From assembly GCA_948896875.1 (NCBI GenBank), contig CAQUWW010000046.1, positions 1 through 20,592 of the forward strand: DNA of 20,592 nt. Reading direction: 5' to 3'. This DNA is from an uncultured Acetatifactor sp. Its GTDB lineage: Bacteria > Bacillota > Clostridia > Lachnospirales > Lachnospiraceae. This document shows, piece after piece, positions 7,784 through 14,583 of the stretch (its first letter is position 1; the number at the start of each line of letters is the position of its first letter). The notes beneath the pieces are model-generated. The model saw nothing but the letters and a program-made list of their open reading frames with translations. It searched no databases and was not told where the DNA came from. Made by a program: the position numbers and the translations under genes.

Positions 7784-7813
7784 TCTATACCTTATCCGGG
7801 GCAGGTATCCTAA
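7784..7813 (-). promoter_or_regulatory. Candidate promoter of the solute-binding lipoprotein
   Basis: On the minus strand, TATAGA (7784-7789) is a fair -10. The best -35 is a poor TTAGGA (7808-7813) at 18 bases, lying in the first of the 11-bp repeats. A weak -35 covered by an activator site would fit positive control. Confidence 0.4.
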
Positions 7814-7849
7814 TATTATCCTAATTGTATCTTTACTGTATCTTAAGAT
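7806..7849. promoter_or_regulatory. Four tandem 11-bp repeats, likely response-regulator operator
   Basis: On the plus strand the units are TATCCTAATAT, TATCCTAATTG, TATCTTTACTG and TATCTTAAGAT, head to tail without spacers. Direct repeats with an 11-bp period are the known binding pattern of OmpR/PhoB-type response regulators, which bind one face of the helix. The array ends 11 bp before the -35 of the plus-strand lipoprotein gene and overlaps the putative -35 of the minus-strand one, so it could control both. The cognate regulator is not in the window. Confidence 0.65.
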
Positions 7850-7860
7850 GAAAACACATA

Positions 7861-7889
7861 TTGTGTCTCCGAAACAAATGTGATAGAAT
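7861..7889 (+). promoter_or_regulatory. Promoter of the DUF4352-like lipoprotein
   Basis: TTGTGT (7861-7866), 17 bases, TAGAAT (7884-7889), followed by a leader of about 35 bases to the ATG at 7931. The 11-bp repeat array lies directly upstream, in the usual activator position. Confidence 0.65.
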
Positions 7890-7930
7890 ACTCCTATCAA
7901 TATTACATAGCCAAAGAGAGGGAGAAAACA

Positions 7931-8449
7931 ATGAAAAAACTTATCACCACACTTTTACTGACCGCATTGTTGGCAGTTACGCTGGCAGGATGCGGTGGCT
8001 CCGACAAGAATACCGGATATCCCAACGAAGACGGCATCGCGGAAGGCGGTCTGGGGGATACCATGCATAGCTGCTTTTTTGATTTTACTGTAAACAGCGC
8101 TTATCTCTGCAGGGATTTCGATGAATACAGCACAGATGAAGGCTGGATTTTCCTTGCCGCCGAAGTTACGGTAAAGAATACTTTCGGCGAGGCACTGCCC
8201 ATGTTTGACACCGACTTTATGGTGAAATGGGGCAGCGAATCCGATTACCCCTGTTATTTCGAGGATGATGTCATCGACGGACTGATGCCTGTTGAATATG
8301 AGTTGGCAAAGGATGACAGCCTCACTTCAACTCTGTTGTTCGTGGTGCCGGATGATCAGACAAGTTTCACTGTTTCTTACATGGAAGTCTTCGAAGATGA
8401 CACTACCGGCGATACTTTTAATGTAACCTTTACCGCAAAAGAGAAATAA
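7931..8449 (+). CDS. Small surface lipoprotein, DUF4352-like
   Basis: 172 residues beginning MKKLITTLLLTALLAVTLAG with lipobox LAGC (Cys21), so it is exported and lipid-anchored outside the membrane. The rest is one compact beta-rich domain: FDFTVNSAYLC, then GWIFLAAEVTVKNTFGEALPM and a late LLFVVPDDQTSFTVSYMEVF. This order of strands matches the immunoglobulin-like DUF4352 family, common in clostridial lipoproteins with no known biochemical role. The ATG at 7931 is chosen because the signal peptide starts there and an AGAGGGAG ribosome site lies just upstream. It is monocistronic, with a promoter at 7861-7889 and a strong terminator at 8460-8500. It shares a regulatory region with the divergent binding lipoprotein. 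Confidence 0.85.
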   Translation: MKKLITTLLLTALLAVTLAGCGGSDKNTGYPNEDGIAEGGLGDTMHSCFFDFTVNSAYLCRDFDEYSTDEGWIFLAAEVTVKNTFGEALPMFDTDFMVKWGSESDYPCYFEDDVIDGLMPVEYELAKDDSLTSTLLFVVPDDQTSFTVSYMEVFEDDTTGDTFNVTFTAKEK

Positions 8450-8459
8450 TTTATCCTGA

Positions 8460-8500
8460 AAAACCCCGCTTCTCCTGGGAGGAGACGCGGGGTTTTCTTT
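8460..8500 (+). terminator. Intrinsic terminator of the DUF4352-like gene
   Basis: AAAACCCCGC (8460-8469) pairs with GCGGGGTTTT (8487-8496). An inner TCTCCT/AGGAGA stem continues it after one mismatch, with loop GGG. The run TTTTCTTT (8493-8500) is the U-tract. Confidence 0.92.
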
Positions 8501-8768
8501 AGACCACATTCCGTTGCATTTGCAATTCGGTCCAGTTTACTTTCAGCACAAAATTCTTCGCGTTGTTATAATCGGCTTTTCCGTAGTATGCCTTATGCTT
8601 TATGTCATTTACAGACTGGAGTTCCACACAGAAAGCCCCTTTTAAATCCAATACAAAATTGAATCCACGCTTCGCGAGGCTTCTATTGTTATGAATAATA
8701 TAATCCCGTCAAAGCGGGAAGCCGTTTTCATAAATCCTTCTCATCAGAACACCGCTACTCCTGACCAT
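8499..8768 (-). pseudogene. Unidentified coding remnant with an internal stop
   Basis: In the stretch between the two neighbouring genes, one minus-strand frame reads from ATG at 8768 to TAA at 8499, broken by a single TGA at 8709-8711. The 69 codons after the TGA are protein-like, including KRGFNFVLDLKGAFCVELQS and KAYYGKADYNNAKNFVLKV, but contain no useful start. I do not recognise the family. It lies directly downstream of the truncated HipA gene and its end overlaps the plus-strand terminator. It is probably the tail of a gene damaged in the same events that damaged HipA; chance openness over 70 codons is also possible. Confidence 0.3.
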
Positions 8769-8773
8769 GGCGG

Positions 8774-9418
8774 CTACAAATGTTCATAACAGGCACTGAA
8801 TGCGGGGCGCATGTCTTCCATCTTGCCACGGGTAATATTGTACTTTACAGCTAAGCTTTCCCAGTTGTCCCTTACAATTTTCAGAATTTCCTTTGCCATC
8901 TCCCGCGCCGCTTTCTCAGAGATACCGAAATGAAAGGCCGTCTCGATGGCCAGAGAGACAGAGATTCGGTTATCTTCCTCATTTACATTCAGAGACAGCT
9001 CGTCTCCATAAGGAACCGGGTTCATCTGTTCTGATTTGAATCGAATTCCGCCCATACGGGTTTCATCATATACTCCCAGAAGGAAATCGCTGTCGTTCAG
9101 CTTCCGGGGCTTCCGCTTTTCTTTTTCTGCCTGCAGGCGTTCTCTCTTCCGCATTAAAGTCCTGCCCCAGCGGTCCGGAGAGGCATCGGCGAACATTCCG
9201 AAGATAGCCCCGCCATTTGGGAATTGTCTTCCACCATATGGATGCAGACCCGGATCAAGGGAAAGGGAGAAATGTGTATATGTCAGCCAGTCATTGTCAT
9301 ATTCAAAGGAATAATTTTCTCCGCCCCTGACTGTATCCACATAAAGCCGACCGAGCAGCATTGGAGTATCCCCATGAAAGTCATCATATACATATATCGT
9401 TTTCTGATTTGCCGGCAT
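8774..9418 (-). CDS. Short HipA-like protein: N-terminal domain joined to HipA C-terminus, kinase core missing
   Basis: 214 residues, about half the usual HipA length (around 420-440). Residues 1-135 match the HipA N-terminal region: LLGRLYVDTVRGGENYSFEYDNDWL, then GGAIFGMFADASPDRWGRTLMRKRE and SDFLLGVYDETRMGGIRF. At about residue 138 it jumps to what in full HipA is the C-terminal end: ELSLNVNEEDNRISVSLAIETA through REMAKEILKIVRDNWESLA. The ATP-binding and catalytic segments between are absent, so it cannot be a kinase. The frame is intact, the ribosome site GGAGGG is good, and a near-consensus promoter lies upstream, so it is likely still expressed. No HipB-type HTH gene adjoins it. It is either a deletion remnant or a domain protein acting on the neighbouring kinase. 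Confidence 0.8.
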   Translation of the reverse strand: MPANQKTIYVYDDFHGDTPMLLGRLYVDTVRGGENYSFEYDNDWLTYTHFSLSLDPGLHPYGGRQFPNGGAIFGMFADASPDRWGRTLMRKRERLQAEKEKRKPRKLNDSDFLLGVYDETRMGGIRFKSEQMNPVPYGDELSLNVNEEDNRISVSLAIETAFHFGISEKAAREMAKEILKIVRDNWESLAVKYNITRGKMEDMRPAFSACYEHL

Positions 9419-9552
9419 ATGTCTTCCCTCCTTTCCTGATACTTTTCTGACTGTAAATTTTCAACCTTGCACTTTTAAGCCTGTAACATCGGTTTGAGTC
9501 ACAGACAAAATTCTCTTTGCCAATATTATCCGGCCCCTATGGATAGGTTATA

Positions 9553-9581
9553 ATTATAGGCTGTCCATGGTAATAAGTCAA
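9553..9581 (-). promoter_or_regulatory. Strong promoter of the short HipA-like gene
   Basis: On the minus strand, TTGACT (9576-9581), 17 bases, TATAAT (9553-9558), just after the stop of the HipA-like kinase gene. The leader to the start at 9418 would be about 130 bases, in which I see no other gene. Confidence 0.8.
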
Positions 9582-9590
9582 ATATTCTTA

Positions 9591-10730
9591 TCAGAACACC
9601 TTTAATCCAAGACACGCCGCCCTCTTTTTAAAGCTCAAATATTGTCTCTCCGTAATAAAATCTTCCCTCCCTATGGGCTGTGTAAAGTGAAAATCCACTT
9701 CTTTCATGGCCTTCACGGCAGCCTGTCGGATTGTCATTTTTCCAAATTGATAGGGAGCGTCCATGTCCCGCATATACTCGATATCAAACGCATTATTGTG
9801 GTCAAACAGGGGATGACATTTCAGAATCTCCATAGTCTCCGTATCATAGAAAAATCCCCAGTTCTGTCCATGTCTGTCGCGGTTGCTGATCAGAAAATCC
9901 ACAATCCACATCCTGTATATGCTTTCCCTGTCAATTCTGAGCATCTCCGTATCCGGGTCCAGCCCATTCACATTGCAGAACGAGGTAAATTCCATTCCCG
10001 TCAGAATTGCCTCTGTTTCCGTGGTCATGCAGGGGCACATACAGACATACTTTCCCTCATCCTCTCCCGCCTCGTAAAGAACATGTTCCACATTCATCTT
10101 ATCTAACAGCTTAGAGCACATTACCTCTATCCGGGATTCCGTATTGCCCTTTTCTCCCAGCTTGTACAGCCAGAGTCTCCCGTCCGGATGCCTCCTCCAC
10201 GCTTTGGCATATGTTCCGTTGGTGGTCAGTTCAGGCGTGATCATAGAGCCCTGTAACGTGAGATTTTTCCCGTGCAGCGCTACCTGCGCCACAATCTCGT
10301 TAAGTGGATTCTGCCTCACGTCCACTTCTTTCCAGGGCAGATTACCGTCCTCCTCAAATCTCAGCCAGTACGGGTCCAGCACAGACACAGCCCTGCAGGT
10401 GACAGCTATTCTGACCCTCTGTTCATCCGTACTGATCTGTTCAAATCCAAACAGATTATAAATCCATTTGGCGTTTGCCCTGCTGAGCAGCAGTACCCTT
10501 CCCGCAAGCCAGCTGACAATAGCCTCCTCGTTTTTCCTGGCGGCTATCACCGACTGAGTCAGGTCATAGGACGTTTGGATACTGTCGGCGGACCGCATTT
10601 CCCGTAGCTTTCCTCTGACTGGATATGGCAGATATTTCTCATTTATGACTTCATATTTTAAGGCATCGAAATCCACTTTCATAACTTCGATGTCTTTCAT
10701 CATGATTACAAACGGCCTGCATCCATCCAT
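9591..10730 (-). CDS. HipA-like protein kinase
   Basis: 379 residues. The C-terminal two thirds carry a complete set of HipA/CtkA-type kinase residues: a glycine-containing loop TTNGTYAKAW (169-178), Lys190 in LWLYKLG, Glu202 in ESRIEVMCSKLL, the catalytic NRDRHGQNWG with Asp285 (283-292), and the metal-binding LFDHNNAFD with Asp310. The first 160 residues are not the usual HipA N-terminal subdomain and I do not recognise them. HipA kinases phosphorylate proteins such as tRNA synthetases; the target here is unknown. The start at 10730 has GGGGAAG upstream; later in-frame ATGs at 10703, 10700 and 10682 lack as good a site. It has its own promoter and is followed by the kinase-less HipA gene, with no HTH antitoxin gene in sight. 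Confidence 0.85.
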   Translation of the reverse strand: MDGCRPFVIMMKDIEVMKVDFDALKYEVINEKYLPYPVRGKLREMRSADSIQTSYDLTQSVIAARKNEEAIVSWLAGRVLLLSRANAKWIYNLFGFEQISTDEQRVRIAVTCRAVSVLDPYWLRFEEDGNLPWKEVDVRQNPLNEIVAQVALHGKNLTLQGSMITPELTTNGTYAKAWRRHPDGRLWLYKLGEKGNTESRIEVMCSKLLDKMNVEHVLYEAGEDEGKYVCMCPCMTTETEAILTGMEFTSFCNVNGLDPDTEMLRIDRESIYRMWIVDFLISNRDRHGQNWGFFYDTETMEILKCHPLFDHNNAFDIEYMRDMDAPYQFGKMTIRQAAVKAMKEVDFHFTQPIGREDFITERQYLSFKKRAACLGLKVF

Positions 10731-10773
10731 CTCAGCTTCCCCGCAATCTGTTTTGTTCTCGAAATTTGTTCAA

Positions 10774-10802
10774 AGTATACTATTATTTTTATCTTTTGTA
10801 AA
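10774..10802 (-). promoter_or_regulatory. Promoter of the HipA-like kinase gene
   Basis: On the minus strand, TTTACA (10797-10802), 17 bases, TATACT (10774-10779), about 40 bases before the start codon at 10730. Confidence 0.75.
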
Positions 10803-10928
10803 GATGCCGGAAAGGTTTGTCTTCACTGTGAACCAGGAACAATTTTAAACACCCGCACCGGCCCCAACACGGCTGCCTTTCTACTGACAGAACCAGCCGG
10901 AACATTCAGGAAAGGATATGTTCACAGA

Positions 10929-11327
10929 TCATGTAAGCTGCAGGATCTTCTCCACTGCTATCCTGGTGCCATCCGTCATCACCAGCACCCGCTCATATGT
11001 GTCGATTTTCCTGACCCGGCCCCTGACTGTCACATAGGACCCTCCGGCCTTCTTCCCATCCGGGCAGAAATAAGTAATCACTGCCTCCGGGTCTTCCTCT
11101 ATCCTTTCCTGCAACATCCGCAGCTTCTCGTCCAGAAGCACTTTTGCATCTTCGTCCAGCTCTATCCTTTCTTCCGTCAGCCTGCCCTCTTCTCTGATGA
11201 CCTCTTCATACCCGGTCAGCGCGGCGAAGGCCGAAAACTGTGCCGCCCGGTCGGCTGTAGGCATATGCGGATGCGTCGTGGACACATGATGCGGTAAATA
11301 TAGAATATCTTCGTAATTATCTTTCAT
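10929..11327 (-). CDS. YolD-like protein
   Basis: 132 residues starting MKDNYEDILYLPHHVSTTHPHM. The sequence ADRAAQFSAFAALTGYEEVIREEGRLTEERIELDEDAK is typical of YolD-like proteins, and the C-terminal half holds a small beta-rich RNA/DNA-binding-like part (GGSYVTVRGRVRKIDTYERVLVM). YolD-type genes commonly sit beside Y-family polymerase genes such as uvrX; their biochemical role is not settled. I chose the ATG at 11327, four bases after the polymerase stop with AGGG upstream. The frame could be read from a TTG at 11351, but that overlaps the polymerase gene. It should be co-transcribed with the polymerase from the LexA-controlled promoter at 12896-12924. Downstream, a stem at 10871-10898 has no U-tract, so the end of transcription is unclear. 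Confidence 0.85.
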   Translation of the reverse strand: MKDNYEDILYLPHHVSTTHPHMPTADRAAQFSAFAALTGYEEVIREEGRLTEERIELDEDAKVLLDEKLRMLQERIEEDPEAVITYFCPDGKKAGGSYVTVRGRVRKIDTYERVLVMTDGTRIAVEKILQLT

Positions 11328-11331
11328 TTTT

Positions 11332-12861
11332 CTACGCCCTGTGTCCCCCAATCTGTCTGTTGCGTTCCTGTGTCATGGCCCCTTCCTCCAGATTCATGCC
11401 TTTCAGAACGGCATTTTTTCCGAATTTCTTCCTGAGGGTCAGCATGGCTTCCTGCATCCTTCTCTCCCTGGCCAGTTCGGTCGCCTCCCTCTCCCTCTGT
11501 CTCTCCAGCGCTTCATAGTCCGTAAAAAGGTCCAGCTGCTCGAATGCATTTTCCTCCGAAGCCGGACTCTCCTCCATCACACGGCCTGCCGCCACCGTCA
11601 CCCTTCTGATCAGCAGATTCCTGTCCACAATCCGGTCGTACAGTTCCGTCACAGCATCCAGAATCAGCCTGGTGGAAGAGGTCTTCCTCCCAAGGTTGAT
11701 ACTGCCATGAGCGTGCTTCGGGACCATTCTGCCGTAATGGTCGGTGGTCACAGGCCCTTTATAGCGCTTCCGGATGTCCGGATCGGTCAGGTTCTCAATG
11801 TCATAGCCTATGGTCAGAACCATCTGGTCCGTCACCAGCCCTTTGTCCACCAGATCCAGAACCAGAAGGTCCGTCATCTCCCGCACGATCAGCTTTCCCT
11901 TCTCGAAATCATAGGGACATTTCAGTACCTGCCCGGAGCTCATGCTGCTGTTCTCCGGCTTATACGCCTTGACCTCCGCCATGGTACAGGGTTCCCATCC
12001 CCAGGCATGATCGATCAGAAGCTCGGCGTTCACGCCGAACAGCCGGTACAGCAAATCTTCATTATAATAGTCGCCTGCTTTCCCAACGGAACATCTGGCC
12101 ACATCTCCCATGGTAAACATCCCGTTTTCTTCCAGCTTCCTTGCATATCCCCTGCCCACCCGCCAGAAATCGGTAAGCGGGCGATGATCCCACAGAAGCC
12201 TTCTGTAAGACATCTCGTCCAGTTCCGCAATCCGTACACCATCCTTGTCCGGCTCCACATGCTTCGCCCCGATATCCATGGCAATCTTGCTGAGATAGAG
12301 ATTCGTGCCGATTCCCGCTGTGGCGGTGAGACCCGTCTCCTCCAGAATCTCCCGTATCATTTTCTTAGCCAGTTCTCTGGCAGTCAGTCCATAAGTATCC
12401 AGATAGCAGGTCACGTCCATCATCACCTCGTCTATGGAATAGACATGGATATCCTCCGGCGCCACATATTTCAGGTAAATGTCGTAAACTCTTCTGCTGT
12501 ATTCCATGTAAAGAGCCATCCTGGGCGGCGCCGTAATATAGGAAACGGAATATTCCGGATGGTCCTTCAACTCCTCCGCGTCACTGGATGAGCCGGTAAA
12601 TATATGTCCGGGCGCCATCCGCAGACGTTCCGCATTTACTTCCCGGACTCTCTGAACCACCTGAAACAGTCTCGCCCTTCCCGGGATCCCATAGGCCTTG
12701 AGAGAAGGGGACACCGCAAGGCAGATGGTCTTCTCAGTGCGGCTGCTGTCCGCCACCGCAAGGTTCGTACACAATGGATCCAGTCCCCGCTCCACACACT
12801 CTACGGAGGCGTAGAACGATTTCAGATCGATGGAAATATAAGTGGGATTGTTCTGCTCCAC
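11332..12861 (-). CDS. Y-family translesion DNA polymerase, UvrX/UmuC type
   Basis: 509 residues. The palm motifs are present: ISIDLKSFYASVEC with metal-binding Asp12 and a tyrosine (Tyr17) at the steric-gate position, and YSIDEVMMDVT with catalytic Asp144-Glu145. GLTATAGIGTNLYLSKIAMDIGAKH follows, with a helix-hairpin-helix zone and a C-terminal little-finger domain. Near the end, QLDLF (about 442-446) is a beta-clamp binding motif. The start is GTG at 12861, eight bases after GGAGG; the frame runs on to 12990, but only because it reads through the promoter. It is longer than DinB because of a charged C-terminal tail. The gene is SOS-controlled, with a LexA box between -35 and -10, and forms an operon with the YolD gene. 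Confidence 0.93.
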   Translation of the reverse strand: MEQNNPTYISIDLKSFYASVECVERGLDPLCTNLAVADSSRTEKTICLAVSPSLKAYGIPGRARLFQVVQRVREVNAERLRMAPGHIFTGSSSDAEELKDHPEYSVSYITAPPRMALYMEYSRRVYDIYLKYVAPEDIHVYSIDEVMMDVTCYLDTYGLTARELAKKMIREILEETGLTATAGIGTNLYLSKIAMDIGAKHVEPDKDGVRIAELDEMSYRRLLWDHRPLTDFWRVGRGYARKLEENGMFTMGDVARCSVGKAGDYYNEDLLYRLFGVNAELLIDHAWGWEPCTMAEVKAYKPENSSMSSGQVLKCPYDFEKGKLIVREMTDLLVLDLVDKGLVTDQMVLTIGYDIENLTDPDIRKRYKGPVTTDHYGRMVPKHAHGSINLGRKTSSTRLILDAVTELYDRIVDRNLLIRRVTVAAGRVMEESPASEENAFEQLDLFTDYEALERQREREATELARERRMQEAMLTLRKKFGKNAVLKGMNLEEGAMTQERNRQIGGHRA

Positions 12862-12895
12862 TCCATGCACCTCCTTTTGTTTGCCTGATGGAATC

Positions 12896-12924
12896 ATTAT
12901 ATCAGAACATATGTTCTTTTTCAA
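12896..12924 (-). promoter_or_regulatory. SOS promoter with LexA box in the spacer
   Basis: On the minus strand, TTGAAA (12919-12924), 17 bases, TATAAT (12896-12901). The spacer contains the perfect palindrome GAACATATGTTC (12905-12916), the Gram-positive LexA consensus GAACNNNNGTTC. Bound LexA would cover the promoter. Confidence 0.92.
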
Positions 12925-12957
12925 CCATATGTTTGCATTTAACATTATTTTCCAGCC

Positions 12958-13004
12958 CAAAAAATCTGGTGTAGCGCAGGCCGATTCCATGCTTTACACC
13001 AGAT
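12958..13004 (-). terminator. Intrinsic terminator of the FIST-MCP-ATPase operon
   Basis: On the minus strand, ATCTGGTGTA (12995-13004) pairs with TACACCAGAT (12964-12973). An inner GCA..GG/CC..TGC stem adds to it, followed by TTTTTT. It separates the broken ATPase locus from the SOS promoter. Confidence 0.88.
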
Positions 13005-13094
13005 CCTCTGTCTTGATTCTTTCTTTTTATTTTGATTCCTTATCTTATTCCCATGTATTTCCAGACAGTCAGAATACTGCCTGAATAAACTCGT

Positions 13095-13484
13095 TCAGAC
13101 TATTGCTTCCACGATAATCCTGTCCCCCAATGTAATAGTTTTCATACCTGTTTCTTTCTTCCTGTTAAAGTTAAAGCTGAGCATGTAGCCCTTCTTCTGG
13201 CGGAAATAATCCAGATACTCTGCAAGCTGCCTTTCGCCTCTCTCATTATATTCATTCCCCCGCCATATTTTCATCTCCACCACAAACTGTTCGCCTCGGT
13301 AATCCACTACCACATCTGTCCTCCCTGCATCCCGGGTCTGCGCTTCCAGGTAATAATTCCCTGTGCCGTTAATAATGGGTTTCAGATCCCTTTTTAAATA
13401 TATCACTTTGAATCGCTTCCTCAGACATGAACAGGCTGAGCAGATACATTTCAAAAATACGATTCGCCACCGCAACATAACCAT
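13095..13484 (-). pseudogene. Detached PDDEXK-nuclease-like tail of the AAA-ATPase gene
   Basis: The open frame ends at TAA 13095. Its protein-like part begins near 13405 with YLKRDLKPIINGTGNYYLEAQTRD and continues RTDVVVDYRGEQFVVEMKIWRGNEYNERGERQL. This is the C-terminal nuclease-like domain (Asp, then Glu-x-Lys) normally fused to the AAA-like ATPase encoded just upstream. The codons before about 13405 only overlap the end of the ATPase frame and look like noise. There is no ribosome site. Compared with full-length relatives as I remember them, about 50 residues between LFMSEEAIQSDIF and YLKPIINGTG are missing, and the frame has changed, so this part is probably not translated. Confidence 0.75.
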
Positions 13485-14541
13485 CTTTTTCTTTCAGGAA
13501 CCCAAACATGACTCCCAGACTGACAGGTTTTGCACCTGAGTTAAATGATATTTCTCTTCCTTCATAGAGGATTTGCGTTATCACATCCCGCAGTTCCGGG
13601 TACAACTCCAGCTGCTTTACCATGCTGTCAAAGAGCGGAATATTCTCATTTAATAGAATCCTGACTGCCTCAATGATTCCCTCCCTTGTCCACCCCCTGA
13701 CAATGTCCTCAAAACCCTTTTTCTCAGGCAGCTCCTCATCCAGTATCTTGCAGACAGCCGATACCAGATATGGATATCCGGAGGTATATTGGTATATCTC
13801 CCCGGCAATCCCCTTCACATCCATACCTGTCTGGTGATCGTCTTCATATCCCGACAGCATCGTCTCAATCTGATTTGCGGAAAAACACATATCCAAATTA
13901 AATTTTGCCGCTATATTCCACGGACTGTTATACTGATGTTCCATCTCCGAACGGAGTTTTAGCTTCAGATTCTTAATGTCATATACTCCCGCAAGGATGA
14001 CCGAATGAAAAGTGGGACGTTTGTCACGATTCAGATAATATCTTCTGAGAAGGCTCAGAAATTCTATAAATACCCTGTTGTTTCCGGCACTGTCTACCTC
14101 ATCGATGATTAGCACCACTGGTCTGGGGCTTTTTTTACACAGATTGCTTAACCGTTGAAAAAGCTCCCTCAGGCCGGCTGCTTTAAACTCTGCTGCAAAG
14201 TCCGCCAGGGGTTGCAACATTTCCTCTCCACGCCCCATGCCCATATCCGCAGATACTTCCAGAAACATCTGTGCGAAAGCAGCTGCAAAAGCAGATTCAT
14301 TCTGAAAATCACCTGAGTCTGCCTCCTGAAAATCCATAAAGATCACAATATACTCATTTTTCAAGTACTCCGCCAGCGCCCGCAGCGTTGTGGTTTTACC
14401 ATACTGTCTGCCTCTGTTGATCACAAAATACTTTTTTCTGTCAACATATAGACTTTTTATCTTCTCCAGCCTGTCGACAAGCGGAACCATATAGTGTTCT
14501 TCCGGATTGCAAACACCTTCCGTATTAAAATAACGTACCAT
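13369..14541 (-). CDS. AAA-like ATPase of the PF09820 type, truncated by deletion and frameshift
   Basis: 390 residues. Walker A is GRQYGKTT (44-51) and Walker B is VLIIDEVD (143-150), preceded by the family-typical VPLVDRLEKIKSLYVDRKKYFVINRGRQ. The C-terminal part FMFGFLKEKDGYVAVANRIFEMYLLSLFMSEE is the helical region that normally leads into a PDDEXK nuclease-like domain. Here it ends early at TAA 13369, with a nonsense tail after IQSDIF, and the nuclease part follows in another frame. The start at 14541 has GAGGTAGG upstream and lies 42 bases after the MCP stop, so it belongs to the FIST-MCP operon. Families of this kind are numerous in gut Firmicutes and Bacteroidetes; their cellular role is not established. 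Confidence 0.85.
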   Translation of the reverse strand: MVRYFNTEGVCNPEEHYMVPLVDRLEKIKSLYVDRKKYFVINRGRQYGKTTTLRALAEYLKNEYIVIFMDFQEADSGDFQNESAFAAAFAQMFLEVSADMGMGRGEEMLQPLADFAAEFKAAGLRELFQRLSNLCKKSPRPVVLIIDEVDSAGNNRVFIEFLSLLRRYYLNRDKRPTFHSVILAGVYDIKNLKLKLRSEMEHQYNSPWNIAAKFNLDMCFSANQIETMLSGYEDDHQTGMDVKGIAGEIYQYTSGYPYLVSAVCKILDEELPEKKGFEDIVRGWTREGIIEAVRILLNENIPLFDSMVKQLELYPELRDVITQILYEGREISFNSGAKPVSLGVMFGFLKEKDGYVAVANRIFEMYLLSLFMSEEAIQSDIFKKGSETHY

Positions 14542-14583
14542 ATCCGCCTACCTCTTCCTTCCAGCCTTCAAAGCCACTCACTT

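Noticed and set aside
8709..8711. TGA as a selenocysteine or read-through codon
   Set aside because: No SECIS-like stem directly follows and no selenoprotein family is recognisable; a decayed gene is simpler.
10871..10898. Terminator after the YolD gene
   Set aside because: A GGCTG/CAGCC stem with inner TTCT/AGAA exists, but no U-tract follows on the minus strand.
11341..12591. 416-codon plus-strand open frame opposite the Y-family polymerase
   Set aside because: The opposite strand carries all polymerase motifs; this frame is rich in His, Pro and Leu, as mirror frames are, and has no ribosome site.
12923..12934. Second LexA-like site next to the polymerase promoter
   Set aside because: It has CATATG at its core but only partial half-sites (AAAC/GGTT), several mismatches from GAACNNNNGTTC.
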